From NCBI GenBank assembly GCA_963666945.2, contig CAXXRT010000024.1, forward strand, positions 62,001 through 126,000: 64,000 bases of DNA. Reading direction: 5' to 3'. How positions within the stretch are numbered: position 1 is the stretch's first letter; each line of letters begins with the position of its first letter. Below the pieces are notes generated by a model, which was not told the DNA's origin, made no database searches, and saw nothing but the letters and a program-made list of their open reading frames with translations. This DNA comes from G963666945 sp963666945. Its GTDB lineage: Bacteria > Bacteroidota > Bacteroidia > Bacteroidales > Marinifilaceae. The translations under genes were made by a program, and so were the position numbers. This document shows, in pieces, positions 21,053-30,791 of this stretch.

Positions 21053-23209
21053 TTAATTTACAATATTCATTTCATCTATAAGATATGATGCATTAGCATA
21101 TTTGTCGATCACCCATAAAACAAACCTAACATCAACACATACCGTCTTATTATATGAAGGATGAAAATACAGATCCCCAGCCATTGACTCCCAATTCCCA
21201 TCAAAGGCAAGTCCTATTAATTCACCATTACCGTTTAACACAGGGCTTCCCGAGTTTCCACCAGTAATATCAGTATTTGTTACAAAACAAGTATTAAGCA
21301 TTCCATCATCAGCATATCTGCCAAAATCATTCTCCTTAATAAGTTTTTTCAATCTTTCAGAAACAAAAAACTCACTATTATTATTATCTTCCTTTTGCAA
21401 ATATCCTATTATCTGAGTTTTATAATCGTACATCACTGCATCGGCAGAAGAATACCCCCCCACAGTTCCATAAGTTAATCTCATTGTAGAATTAGCATCG
21501 GGATACAACTCCTGATCAGTCTGCATTTCAACCAAAGCCTTCACATACTTGGTTTTGTATTCACCAAGAGATTGCTCAGTTTTATGAGTCTTTTCACGTA
21601 TTTCGTATATTTTGTCCAATATGCTGATACATATAATATAGGCAGGATCTTTTTCCAATTTTTTAAGACTTGCATTATCCAGGAAGTTATAAAGACTTTC
21701 CTCAGTAGTCATAAAAGATTTAGAGTACACATATTCGGCTAAATCAGCGTAGTTACCGTTAAATTTCTTAAGCATCTTATTCAAATATTCCGACTGTCCT
21801 TCCCCTACTGCATTATCCACATATACTTTAATAAGAGCCTGAAATACTTTTTTATCCACATTAACATCGTAATCCTTAAAAAAGACTTCAGAAGATCGTT
21901 TTAAGCAACAGCATTTATTTTTTGCAGAACATGTTTTATCTGATTTATCTTTAAGAAGACAAGTATTCAATCCTTTTAACCTCATTGCCATAAGCATAAT
22001 ATCAGAACCACCAATAATAGCCTCCTTAAAGTAATTTAAAGTAGCATCATATTTCTCAAGATTTTCATAGCAAGCCTGAAGGTTTTTAAGCACATCCCCA
22101 TACTCTGCTTTTCTTTCAGCATTGGCATTAATCCATTTTATTAACTGAGCTTCCTGTTGACGCTTCTTATTAACTACATCGTATTTTTTAGTATACTTAT
22201 TCTCGCCAATCAGAAATTTATACACATTACTACTACCAAAAGCCTTCGATGCGTATTTAATTCTTACCTCATCGCTTTTATTCATTTCTTTTTTGAGAAC
22301 ATCAAGCTTAGCCTCACGAGTTTTAATAGTAGGGATATTGTCGTACTTAAGTTTATGTTCAACACCAAAAGAAGACATATAACGCTTAGTCGAGCCAGGA
22401 TACCCCATAACCATACTAAAATCGCCTTCCTTCACCCCTTTAATAGAAACAGGCAAAACATATTTTGGTTTAATAGGAACATTATTGGGAGAATAATTAG
22501 CAGGCTCACCATTCTTATTCCCATATATTCTATATATAGCAAAATCACCTTTATGCTGAGGCCACATCCAGTTGTCTGTATCCCCCCCGAAAGCACCAAT
22601 AGAAGAAGGAGGAGCCCCAACAAGACGGACATCATTATATGTTTTGTAATAATACAAATAGTAATTTACCCCCCTGAACATTCCGGAACATGAGAGTTCA
22701 AGATCGGTATCTTTATTATATCTTTTTTCAATGCGATGAAAAATTCTTCTCATCATAAAAGAATTATTTCCCCCTTTTTTGGTTTCAAATTCTATTTCTT
22801 TCTTGACTTCTTCAGTTACATCAACAACTTTTTCAAGGAAGGAAACACATTTCCCCATGATTGGAATTTCTTCAGACTGAGACTTAGCCCAGAATCCGTT
22901 TTTAAGATAATCGTGTTCGACAGTACTAAGCTTCTGAATATCGTCGAAGGCACAGTGATGATTAGTCATCATAAGCCCCTTAGAAGACACAATTTCCCCC
23001 GTACAGCAACCATGATCAAGAGCCACTACAGCATCTTTGAGACAAGCATTATTAATATCGTATATATCAGAAGCAGAAAGTTTCAATCCCTTGCTCTGCA
23101 TTTCATTTACTTTCAGTTTGCCAAGTAAATTGACCAGCCACATTCCCTCATCGGCAAATGAGGATTGCCCTATAGACAGCAGCAACAGTAATATTATTAT
23201 TCTATTCAT
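21053..23209 (-). CDS. S46-family dipeptidyl-peptidase, DPP7-like
   Basis: A 718-residue exported serine peptidase (signal peptide to about Ala19) that removes dipeptides from peptide N-termini in the periplasm. The clan PA catalytic residues are visible: His85 in TNHHCAF, Asp222 in HKGDFAIYR and Ser653 in TGGNSGSPV. The residue 18 positions after Ser is Gly671, as in DPP7 (broad/hydrophobic P1), not the Arg of DPP11 (Asp/Glu P1); this assignment uses my memory of the Porphyromonas numbering. Odd feature: a Cys-rich segment in the helical domain with Cys417, 427, 433, 434 and 435. A -7-like TAATTTTG box is at 23289-23296. Last gene of the 21-39 kb minus-strand block, possibly transcribed separately. 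Confidence 0.93.
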   Translation of the reverse strand: MNRIIILLLLLSIGQSSFADEGMWLVNLLGKLKVNEMQSKGLKLSASDIYDINNACLKDAVVALDHGCCTGEIVSSKGLMMTNHHCAFDDIQKLSTVEHDYLKNGFWAKSQSEEIPIMGKCVSFLEKVVDVTEEVKKEIEFETKKGGNNSFMMRRIFHRIEKRYNKDTDLELSCSGMFRGVNYYLYYYKTYNDVRLVGAPPSSIGAFGGDTDNWMWPQHKGDFAIYRIYGNKNGEPANYSPNNVPIKPKYVLPVSIKGVKEGDFSMVMGYPGSTKRYMSSFGVEHKLKYDNIPTIKTREAKLDVLKKEMNKSDEVRIKYASKAFGSSNVYKFLIGENKYTKKYDVVNKKRQQEAQLIKWINANAERKAEYGDVLKNLQACYENLEKYDATLNYFKEAIIGGSDIMLMAMRLKGLNTCLLKDKSDKTCSAKNKCCCLKRSSEVFFKDYDVNVDKKVFQALIKVYVDNAVGEGQSEYLNKMLKKFNGNYADLAEYVYSKSFMTTEESLYNFLDNASLKKLEKDPAYIICISILDKIYEIREKTHKTEQSLGEYKTKYVKALVEMQTDQELYPDANSTMRLTYGTVGGYSSADAVMYDYKTQIIGYLQKEDNNNSEFFVSERLKKLIKENDFGRYADDGMLNTCFVTNTDITGGNSGSPVLNGNGELIGLAFDGNWESMAGDLYFHPSYNKTVCVDVRFVLWVIDKYANASYLIDEMNIVN

Positions 23210-23361
23210 TTAAGTTTTAGTTTTAGTATAAGTTTTAATTTAAAATAATGCACAATTCATTATTACATATTCAAAAGCATTTAGCTTACAAAATTATTGC
23301 ACAAAAGCATATACATAATTTTATTTAACATAGAAATAAAATCAGTAAATTATCTTACCCG

Positions 23362-23475
23362 GATTTTAGAGCAGTTCTAAGTATTAGATAAAAACAACTC
23401 TAAAATCAAGGACTTTAATATTATTGAATTTAAGAACATGCGGGATAGACACCGCACATTCTTAATATAGTCCTT
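23362..23475. promoter_or_regulatory. Two adjacent intergenic stem-loops between the polyferredoxin and S46 genes
   Basis: Inside the 351-base gap at 23210-23560. Hairpin 1: GATTTTAGAG (23362-23371) with CTCTAAAATC (23398-23407), perfect. Hairpin 2: AAGGACT (23408-23414) with AGTCCTT (23469-23475), enclosing TTAAGAA/TTCTTAA and TGCGG/CCGCA helices separated by a small internal loop. There is no T-run, so these are not simple terminators. They may be an untranslated structured leader of the S46 mRNA or a 3' structure of the polyferredoxin mRNA. No known RNA family was recognised. Confidence 0.55.
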
Positions 23476-23560
23476 CAATCTGATATTACACTATATATTT
23501 AAATACAGCAATTGTATTTATCCACAAAACAAGCATAATAACATTATATTTTATAGAACA

Positions 23561-25498
23561 TTATGAGTTTTCAAGAACCTTACCTTTAGTCTTAAAACCG
23601 AATTTAGGAGATTCCTCCTTTACAGATCCATCTTTGTAAGTAATATGCCATTTATCAGAAGAAATTCTTTCCCAAAGAGCATCTTCAGCAATCACATCTT
23701 TAGCGAAGGATATTTGCATTACAACAGAATCATCATCTTTCAATACAATCTGAAAAGCCAACACACCATCTATACTAGAAAGGTGACTTGAAAAATACGG
23801 GAAATTCCTTGAAATAATAGGTTTTTCCGCAGAAGGAAAAGGAATCTCATAGACAGCATGAACATTGTCCTTATATTTTTCCTGCATCTTCTTATATTCA
23901 TTTTTGAACCCTTTAAAGAAATCCTGCATGAAAACAGGACGAGCAACTTCCCCTTCCAGCTCCTTAGCATAAACCAATTCAAAATCAAGTTCTATATGTT
24001 TTTCAGTATTATGGGCCTTAAAAACATATTCTTCAGACTCCACAATTTTCTTTAACTCATCCTTATCGAACTTTTTATTAGCATCCATAAAAAGAGTTAT
24101 CTTAACAGGACATCCATACTCAGAGATAAGTCCATAATACCCCTCGTACTGGCGGAAAACCATCATTAGGTAATTCACATCCATCTTATCGAAAAGATTC
24201 TCAACACCAAGTTCCACCTTCTTAATATTTTCAACCTCACGAGGCGGATTAGCAATTTTCAGCTGAGAAGGAGTAAATATTATTTTCATTATCATTTCTT
24301 CGTTAAGCAAAGACGGATCGTAATAAATTTTTGCAGTATGAGATTTCACATAAGTAGCCACCCCAAGAACACCGTTAACCTTCTTCATTTTAGCCGCAAA
24401 AGCCTTAGAACTACCGTAGCACTTAATATTTTTCAATCCATCTTTTTCAAAAACTTTAGCATTATCAATTTGCTGCTCAGTACCCCATTTCTCATCAATA
24501 GTAGCCACTTCCATAGTAGAACCAATATAAATACCAAGAACAACAAGCAGAACAGTTACTATAGCAGGTACCATTGCCGACCTGAATCTCTTGTTAATAG
24601 TAAGAGCACCCTCTTTAGGACAAGCAGTTAAACACTCACCACAAAGATTACAGTCAATATGCTTTACCACTTTAAGACTAGCCACATCTATAGCCTGAGG
24701 GCATTTTTTAGAACACAATCCACAGTCGATACAAGTATTCTCATCTCTTGTAATTTTAAAAGCAGGAAATAAATTACTTTTTAAATAAATAACCTCAAAT
24801 GCATAAGACAAAATACAAGTAATAGCCAATGGCCATAACCAAGAGATTTCCAGTCCAGCATATATCAATAAGAAATACACACCAAAGACAGCCGCAAAAG
24901 TAATTAAGAATTTAAATATGTTGGAAACAGCTCCAAGAGGACAAATGTATTTACACCAGAACATACGAACAAATACAGACCCAAGGATTACAATTAAAGT
25001 AGAAGTAACAGCCATCCATGTTGTAACATCGTGTCCATAGCCACTAACGGCAGCAAAGAAAGGATCGTAATTTTTACAGAAAAGCTCACTTGCCCCGACA
25101 GTAAAATAAAAAGTCACAAATAGCAATACATACTTAATTACACGAAGAATCATATCAGCAATACCTTTAACAGTAACCCTCACATGAAGTTTATCCCCCA
25201 ATTTTCCCAACCATTCCATAATAGTTCCAAGAGGACAAATAAAAGCACAAAACAGCTTACTAATCAATACAACCCCAACAAACAACATTAATCCCATTAC
25301 AATTTGCACACTTGTCATAGAACAAGCAAGAGACCCCCTAACCAGGTAGCTTGATAAAGCCTGCAATCCACCCATAGGGCAATAAGCCTCAAAATCCACC
25401 GAATAAGAGCTATCCACCAACACCCTTATAATAAGAAATACTAACCACCCCAGAACGGAGAACTGCAACAAGAGCCTCCAGACATTAAATTTTTTCAT
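23561..25498 (-). CDS. Membrane polyferredoxin, NapH/NosR/CcoG-like, with HMA-like C-terminal part
   Basis: A 645-residue inner-membrane electron-transfer protein. N-terminal half: about six spans, with two CX3CP motifs typical of NapH/NosR (C84AFIC88P and C182KYIC186P) and a YCPMGG motif at 39-44. A 4Fe-4S ferredoxin pair follows: Cys256/259/262/266 and Cys283/286/289/293. One more span lies at about 311-328. The C-terminal 310 residues are soluble and begin with a heavy-metal-associated-like fold (LKNIKCYGSSKAFAAKMKK to AKIYYDP) that lacks the CxxC metal site. It may pass electrons from the quinone pool to a periplasmic acceptor or metal. Neighbours include the TonB receptor and the C25-like lipoprotein. 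Function is not established. Confidence 0.85.
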   Translation of the reverse strand: MKKFNVWRLLLQFSVLGWLVFLIIRVLVDSSYSVDFEAYCPMGGLQALSSYLVRGSLACSMTSVQIVMGLMLFVGVVLISKLFCAFICPLGTIMEWLGKLGDKLHVRVTVKGIADMILRVIKYVLLFVTFYFTVGASELFCKNYDPFFAAVSGYGHDVTTWMAVTSTLIVILGSVFVRMFWCKYICPLGAVSNIFKFLITFAAVFGVYFLLIYAGLEISWLWPLAITCILSYAFEVIYLKSNLFPAFKITRDENTCIDCGLCSKKCPQAIDVASLKVVKHIDCNLCGECLTACPKEGALTINKRFRSAMVPAIVTVLLVVLGIYIGSTMEVATIDEKWGTEQQIDNAKVFEKDGLKNIKCYGSSKAFAAKMKKVNGVLGVATYVKSHTAKIYYDPSLLNEEMIMKIIFTPSQLKIANPPREVENIKKVELGVENLFDKMDVNYLMMVFRQYEGYYGLISEYGCPVKITLFMDANKKFDKDELKKIVESEEYVFKAHNTEKHIELDFELVYAKELEGEVARPVFMQDFFKGFKNEYKKMQEKYKDNVHAVYEIPFPSAEKPIISRNFPYFSSHLSSIDGVLAFQIVLKDDDSVVMQISFAKDVIAEDALWERISSDKWHITYKDGSVKEESPKFGFKTKGKVLENS

Positions 25499-25633
25499 GT
25501 TAATTTATTATTTTGTTAATTTATTTTCAAAAATCAATAATCGTTAAAACCTATGAGATATTTTTCTGTTTAATTATTTAAAATATTAATGAAGAGATCT
25601 AAATAAGGATAATTCCAAAATTTCCATTTTTTA

Positions 25634-27802
25634 TTATAATTTGAGTCTATTAATTGTTTTAATAGCCTCGAGCCTTATCACCTCAGGAAACTCCTTATTA
25701 CCAACCACCTTTTCACAAGTTTCAATAATACAATCCTTATTAACGGAATGAGTAAACCACCCCAAAGCCTCAATCATCAATAATCGTAGATCATCATTTT
25801 TAGTATCCAATACAAATCGACAATAATCTTTAGCATAAAGATGGAATGGTTTATTTCTTAGATTTCTAATACTTAAACCTATATCTTTAACAGAAGAAGC
25901 TTCAGATAAAATCTCCCTTGTACATCTTTCAGCCGACAAAGTTTGACTTTCAATTAGTTTAGAGAATGACTCCCTTGATTCTTCCTTATTAAGAAAATAT
26001 TGGGAAGAATCCAGCTGTTTATTCAATTCTTTCATCAACATATCCTTATTGAAAAATGCAAGAGCATCTCTGAATACATATTTAATCCTTTTAGCCTTAT
26101 TATTTTTAATATTCACCTTTATTAAGGCAGGAATGCAGCGCTCATCTCCACAATCGGCAATAAAATACCCTGCAAATCTTCGTATTAATTCATAAGAATC
26201 TTCAGAAGCGGCACATAATACCTTAATAAAATCATCGTTGTTATAGAAAGAAAGAATCTTCAAGCATTCCATCCTAACAGTATTAAACGGTGATTGGAAA
26301 TATTTATTGGCAGCTAAAGTTGTTATTTCTTTATAGTTATTATTATGCAACATTCTTAAAGCAAGACATTGCACATCAGGCAAATTGTTATCAAGCAACC
26401 TCTTCCAATAATTAATATCATTTCTTTTTAAAACAATATCTCTATTTAGATTCATATTACAACCAGGAGTAAATTGAAATGTAGGATCTCCAATAATATG
26501 AGTTTCCAGAAAACAAACATATTTAAATATACTACCTACTCTAGCACCACAGTCTAAAAGTCCCAGCATCTCGTCCGGCCATTTATCCTGAATAGTATTA
26601 ACACTATTAGCCATTGCTACAACAGTCCTCCCTTCACTAAAAACATATCTTCCAGCCAAATAATCTTTTCTATGAAAGGATCCATTGAAACAAGCATCAA
26701 ATATTATAAATCTTGCATTTGATTTATAATTATCGAGATCTTCAACATAAATATCAAGATTAGCATTAATTATAGAATCTTCCTTTATACTTTGGTTTTT
26801 GTCCCAGCCATTAAACCATGAATTAGGAACACCAAGACTTTTTCTATATCCGGCAATAGTTTTATTTACATCTTTTTTCCTGCTTTCTGCAGTTCTTACT
26901 TTTGAACGAAGGTAATATTGAATATTTGATACACACGTTTGAACATCGCTACTTTCCGGCATTCCATTAAGATATTCAGCAGTCGGACCACCATGGTGAT
27001 GAAGAATAGCAATATCCAAATCATTTCTTTTTAACTCTGAGAGCAATCTGAACTTAATATTGTCGTTAAAAGAGTAATCAATGAATTCCACCCCATTCTT
27101 TTGTTTATTTAAAGAAGGAAATTGCTGAAGTAAGGTAACCTTTTCATCAATTCTGGCAACCATTGATTCAGAATTGTATCCATGTCCTGCAAAAAACAAC
27201 AAGTTATCTACTTTATTTATCTCTTTGTGTGCTTTAGTTACTTTTTTAAGGTAGGCCTTAATTTGCTTATACTTATCTAACTTTGCAGGAACTATAATTC
27301 TTCCCGTATATATTTCCGGCTGTAATTTTTGCTCGGAATCAGCAAGTAAAGAATAATAGTGATACAATGGATTATTTTCATCTTTTTTAAGATACTTAAA
27401 TTTTAAATCAAAGTCATCGTAGAATCTATCTGAAGGGACAGATGACCGGTTCCACTTATATTTGTCTTGATTCATTTTAAAGGCACTACTAAGATGCTGT
27501 GCATCTCTAATCATAGGAACAGGAATATCACCAATAAAGACCGCCCCTTCCAAAGGGGTAGAAGAATGATAAAGTGTTACCAATTTAGCTTTTATAGAAT
27601 CAGGCACATTCCACTTATCGACAACAATAAAAGTTTTTAATCCCTCTAACTCCAGTTCCTGGGCATAAGCCTCTATCTCAGATTTTGCCTGTTTGTAAGT
27701 CTCCTTATCAACAACAATTGCAAAGCCAGTTTGTGATTCCTTCTTTACACAAGATGTAAGAAATAAAACTGACATTAAAAATACAACATATAAACTCTTC
27801 AT
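25634..27802 (-). CDS. Gingipain-like (C25-type) cysteine peptidase lipoprotein with C-terminal HEAT-like repeats
   Basis: A 722-residue lipoprotein: lipobox FLTSC with Cys18. Residues about 25-445 resemble peptidase C25, a caspase-like fold. The His region is AILHHHGGPTAEYL (His270) and the Cys region is FIIFDACFNGSF (Cys371), matching the TGHGSETAW and FDVACVNGDF blocks of gingipains. The domain closes with HIIGDPTFQF, also gingipain-like. Residues about 450-722 are paired helices resembling HEAT repeats. It lacks the gingipain propeptide and type IX sorting domain, so it is likely anchored in a membrane facing the periplasm or surface. It lies 141 bases after the barrel gene, beyond a strong hairpin. 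Confidence 0.75.
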   Translation of the reverse strand: MKSLYVVFLMSVLFLTSCVKKESQTGFAIVVDKETYKQAKSEIEAYAQELELEGLKTFIVVDKWNVPDSIKAKLVTLYHSSTPLEGAVFIGDIPVPMIRDAQHLSSAFKMNQDKYKWNRSSVPSDRFYDDFDLKFKYLKKDENNPLYHYYSLLADSEQKLQPEIYTGRIIVPAKLDKYKQIKAYLKKVTKAHKEINKVDNLLFFAGHGYNSESMVARIDEKVTLLQQFPSLNKQKNGVEFIDYSFNDNIKFRLLSELKRNDLDIAILHHHGGPTAEYLNGMPESSDVQTCVSNIQYYLRSKVRTAESRKKDVNKTIAGYRKSLGVPNSWFNGWDKNQSIKEDSIINANLDIYVEDLDNYKSNARFIIFDACFNGSFHRKDYLAGRYVFSEGRTVVAMANSVNTIQDKWPDEMLGLLDCGARVGSIFKYVCFLETHIIGDPTFQFTPGCNMNLNRDIVLKRNDINYWKRLLDNNLPDVQCLALRMLHNNNYKEITTLAANKYFQSPFNTVRMECLKILSFYNNDDFIKVLCAASEDSYELIRRFAGYFIADCGDERCIPALIKVNIKNNKAKRIKYVFRDALAFFNKDMLMKELNKQLDSSQYFLNKEESRESFSKLIESQTLSAERCTREILSEASSVKDIGLSIRNLRNKPFHLYAKDYCRFVLDTKNDDLRLLMIEALGWFTHSVNKDCIIETCEKVVGNKEFPEVIRLEAIKTINRLKL

Positions 27803-27862
27803 AATACAACTATTTCATCATTTAAATTCAAAAAACCAGGTACAATACACCCCCATTTTAAT

Positions 27863-27915
27863 CTAATATCCCGACATTTTTCAAGTAAAAATATTTACTT
27901 CAGTCGGGATATTAG
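27863..27915 (-). terminator. Strong 13-bp stem-loop downstream of the barrel gene
   Basis: CTAATATCCCGAC (27863-27875) and GTCGGGATATTAG (27903-27915) are perfect complements. A nested AAGTAAA/TTTACTT hairpin fills the loop. It lacks a T-tract, so termination is likely but not certain; it may instead protect the 3' end of the upstream mRNA. Confidence 0.6.
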
Positions 27916-27943
27916 AATAATCGTTTCCCTTCTATATCTTGTA

Positions 27944-29542
27944 TTAAAATACTATACCAAGAGTAGCCGTTAAATTAGTTCTGTTCTCCCCATCAAACAT
28001 TCCACTATTTACAGTAGAATAATCTGCCGACAATTTCAAGTATGTTGAATTTGACCTTTTACCAAAATTAGTATCAACCGCATACTTAATAAAACCACCA
28101 AGCTGAACAACATCATTCGTAGCCCATTCATTATCTGTTTTAACAATATTTTCTACCATAAATTCAGAAATATCATCAATAAGCAGAGCATCCTTATTCG
28201 AATCATTAAGGACATATAATTTATTATCAAGATTAAATCTATAACCTCCATTGAGATTGATAGCAATCATTGATTTTTTACCCATCGTAAAATCTTTAGT
28301 AAAAGCAGCATTTATATCCATATTCTGAAAATCTTCCTCCAGCACTTCAGGGTCAAATTTATACTTTGAGTTATGATCGAAATATTCTGCTTTAATTTCA
28401 GCCTTCCAATTCTGGACATATTTTGACTTCATATTAAAAATTGAATAATAAAGAGAAAGGTTATTTACCTTTTGAGTGTAATCCCTGTTTTCACCATATC
28501 TTTTCCATACATTAACAAAACCCTCCAGCTCTTTTCTCTCAACATTAACGGTACCAATTCTATCGTAAAACTTGCCACTTAAAACAAGATTATGAATAAA
28601 ATTGTCATTTTTATAAATGAAGTTTGATTCAATACTAATATTTTCTTCTTCAAAAAGAGCAAAATCATTAATAACGCTAGACCCATCTTCAATCTCATCA
28701 TTTTTATAAAAGAATCCCAATTCCGTAATGTTTTCAATGGCACCAATACTGAATCCAACCTGCATATTCCCTCCATACTTATTTGAGAAATAATTTCTAT
28801 CGAAGTCAGTTACCTCATCAAAAGTATATAACCCAAAACCTCTGAATTTGTAGATCTTATAATTTTCATTATCCACAAAAGCCTTTATATCAACTTCTTC
28901 TTTGGCATATGAGTAATCAAAATTAAAACCTAAACGAATATCATTAAAATCAAACAATATGCCTGGTTTAATTTCAGCCTTCATAATTTTATTCAAAGGA
29001 CGTGGATCATTATCCTTTCCACCTGTTCCACTTAAATAGTCAACACCAACGCCCCAAATAAAACTATCTCCGAAAAGAGCAGATGAAATTCCACCTGCCA
29101 GATGAAAAAACTCTTTATGAAAGTCTCCCCCAACATCGTCACCCAAAATAAAAGGATTCCCATTATACGGATTCATAACGTCACACCATTTTACATTATC
29201 TTCATAAGAGTTGATATACTCAAATTTCCCATATAGTCCCATTTTTTTATATTTCTGAAAACTATATGTACCAATAGATAATTGATTAATATCAGCAGGA
29301 TCCATACTCCTGACATAATCACCGTTAGTATTGTTAAAACCCACAACAATTTCAGATATCTTTTCCTGACCATAAAAATAAAGCCCTGAATAATTATGAG
29401 TAGCTATCCAAGGATTATAAATTGTAAGCAAATCCTCAGAGAAATTTTTCTTATCAATATCATTGTCTTGGCCCATAACACTAAAGGACAAAAATGTCAT
29501 CAGACAGATACTGAAAATATATATATATTTTTTACTGTACAT
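27944..29542 (-). CDS. Outer-membrane beta-barrel protein (DUF6850-like)
   Basis: The start is placed at 29542 (MYSKKYIYIFSICLMTF), giving a proper signal peptide ending near VMGQ and 532 residues. The frame upstream to 29587 adds a charged, non-conserved extension. The mature protein alternates short amphipathic strands and ends in an aromatic residue (LTATLGIVF), as outer-membrane barrels do. I recall DUF6850-annotated barrels beside DUF4876 lipoproteins and TonB receptors in Bacteroidales, which is the arrangement here; the substrate is unknown. Gap to the DUF4876 gene is 34 bases. Confidence 0.78.
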   Translation of the reverse strand: MYSKKYIYIFSICLMTFLSFSVMGQDNDIDKKNFSEDLLTIYNPWIATHNYSGLYFYGQEKISEIVVGFNNTNGDYVRSMDPADINQLSIGTYSFQKYKKMGLYGKFEYINSYEDNVKWCDVMNPYNGNPFILGDDVGGDFHKEFFHLAGGISSALFGDSFIWGVGVDYLSGTGGKDNDPRPLNKIMKAEIKPGILFDFNDIRLGFNFDYSYAKEEVDIKAFVDNENYKIYKFRGFGLYTFDEVTDFDRNYFSNKYGGNMQVGFSIGAIENITELGFFYKNDEIEDGSSVINDFALFEEENISIESNFIYKNDNFIHNLVLSGKFYDRIGTVNVERKELEGFVNVWKRYGENRDYTQKVNNLSLYYSIFNMKSKYVQNWKAEIKAEYFDHNSKYKFDPEVLEEDFQNMDINAAFTKDFTMGKKSMIAINLNGGYRFNLDNKLYVLNDSNKDALLIDDISEFMVENIVKTDNEWATNDVVQLGGFIKYAVDTNFGKRSNSTYLKLSADYSTVNSGMFDGENRTNLTATLGIVF

Positions 29543-29576
29543 ATTTCTAATTTTTTTTCGTGTAGTTATAAATAAA

Positions 29577-30773
29577 TTAATCAACACTAGTAGGGTGATC
29601 CCATGGAGTTGGAGTCGTAACTACTATAAAGTCTTCAGTAGAATTATTAGAATCCTGATAGATAACCATACCATCCTTTATCTCTTTAACTTTACGACGA
29701 ATACTTTCCCCGACATATGTCCCAGAGCAAAAAATATATCCAGCATCCAAGTCATTAGGCAAGCGCTTATAGTTTTTCGCTTCACTTCTTACACATTCAA
29801 CAGCATCAATAACATAGTCTTTCGGTATCATAAGATATTTTGTAGAAGAAGTCGAACTCGGCTGAGTCATTAAATTATCAGGATTATTAACAAACTCCTC
29901 CCAAGGAATCGGAATCTTAAATAAAATCACCGCAGATCCCATTGTTGAATGCAACCAGTCTGTCATTGCAGTTGAGTTAGTCCATATCATTTCCAAGTTA
30001 GGAACAGAAGGACTATCAGTATCTTTACCAGAAAGATCGAAATATGTTTCCCAATCCGCATTTGACATATCTACAGGAGAATTAGGATTTCCACTAGGAT
30101 CTTCCTTGTGATTTATACCATCCTGAGCAATAACAATACTTTCACCTGGTTGTAAAGGGAAATCTGTGCCATTTCCAGGAATTCGCCATGCCATAAAATT
30201 CACAGGTAAAGAAGTCATTAACTCTCCATCATCAGTAACCCATTTACTTGGAGAAGAACTAGTAGGCTGCAAAACACCAAGGCATAATCCATCCAAATAT
30301 TGAACTTGTGAAGAGTTGTTGTAAATTTCATGAAACTGATCGGCATAATAAGTTTTATTTGCAGGAGTTCTACTTCCTGAATAATAGATTTCCTTAAAAA
30401 TCACAGGCGACAGAGTACTGAAAGTCATATCCATATCTATACTTTCACCACTAGTTTTTTCTGTAACCACAATATCCTGTATATTACCATTAAAGACACT
30501 ATAATTATCGAGATTATATGAACAAGTCACATTATATATACCACCTTCAACAGAGAATATAGCCAAACCATTCTCATCTGTTTTAACAGAAAATTTTCTT
30601 CCAGAAATCCTATTAATTAATAAAACATCAATGTTTTCAGGATCAGTATCTTCAAATTCACCGTGAAAGTTTAATTTAACATTTAATAAGCCATGTTCTT
30701 TAGTATCATCATCCATACAACTATTAAACGCAAGAAGAATGGATGCACAAAAAATCAATATATATTTATTCAT
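29577..30773 (-). CDS. DUF4876-type lipoprotein
   Basis: A 398-residue lipoprotein with lipobox AFNSC (Cys19) followed by acidic residues (MDDDTKEHG). Residues about 25-115 form an Ig-like or carboxypeptidase-regulatory-like beta domain (FSVKTDENGLAIFSVEGGIY). The remainder (about 125-398) has the lamin-tail-like features of DUF4876: VIFKEIYYSGS, FHEIYNNSSQVQYLDGLCLG and PGESIVIAQDG. It probably works with the TonB receptor, whose stop is 18 bases upstream of this start, as a surface or periplasmic partner. The ligand is unknown. Confidence 0.82.
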   Translation of the reverse strand: MNKYILIFCASILLAFNSCMDDDTKEHGLLNVKLNFHGEFEDTDPENIDVLLINRISGRKFSVKTDENGLAIFSVEGGIYNVTCSYNLDNYSVFNGNIQDIVVTEKTSGESIDMDMTFSTLSPVIFKEIYYSGSRTPANKTYYADQFHEIYNNSSQVQYLDGLCLGVLQPTSSSPSKWVTDDGELMTSLPVNFMAWRIPGNGTDFPLQPGESIVIAQDGINHKEDPSGNPNSPVDMSNADWETYFDLSGKDTDSPSVPNLEMIWTNSTAMTDWLHSTMGSAVILFKIPIPWEEFVNNPDNLMTQPSSTSSTKYLMIPKDYVIDAVECVRSEAKNYKRLPNDLDAGYIFCSGTYVGESIRRKVKEIKDGMVIYQDSNNSTEDFIVVTTPTPWDHPTSVD

Positions 30774-30791
30774 ACTTATACAAATTATGCG

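Noticed and set aside
23439..23456. Third copy of the ECF promoter (GACACC near 23449)
   Set aside because: GACACCGC occurs inside a hairpin arm loop, but no CTTGCG block lies at the required distance.
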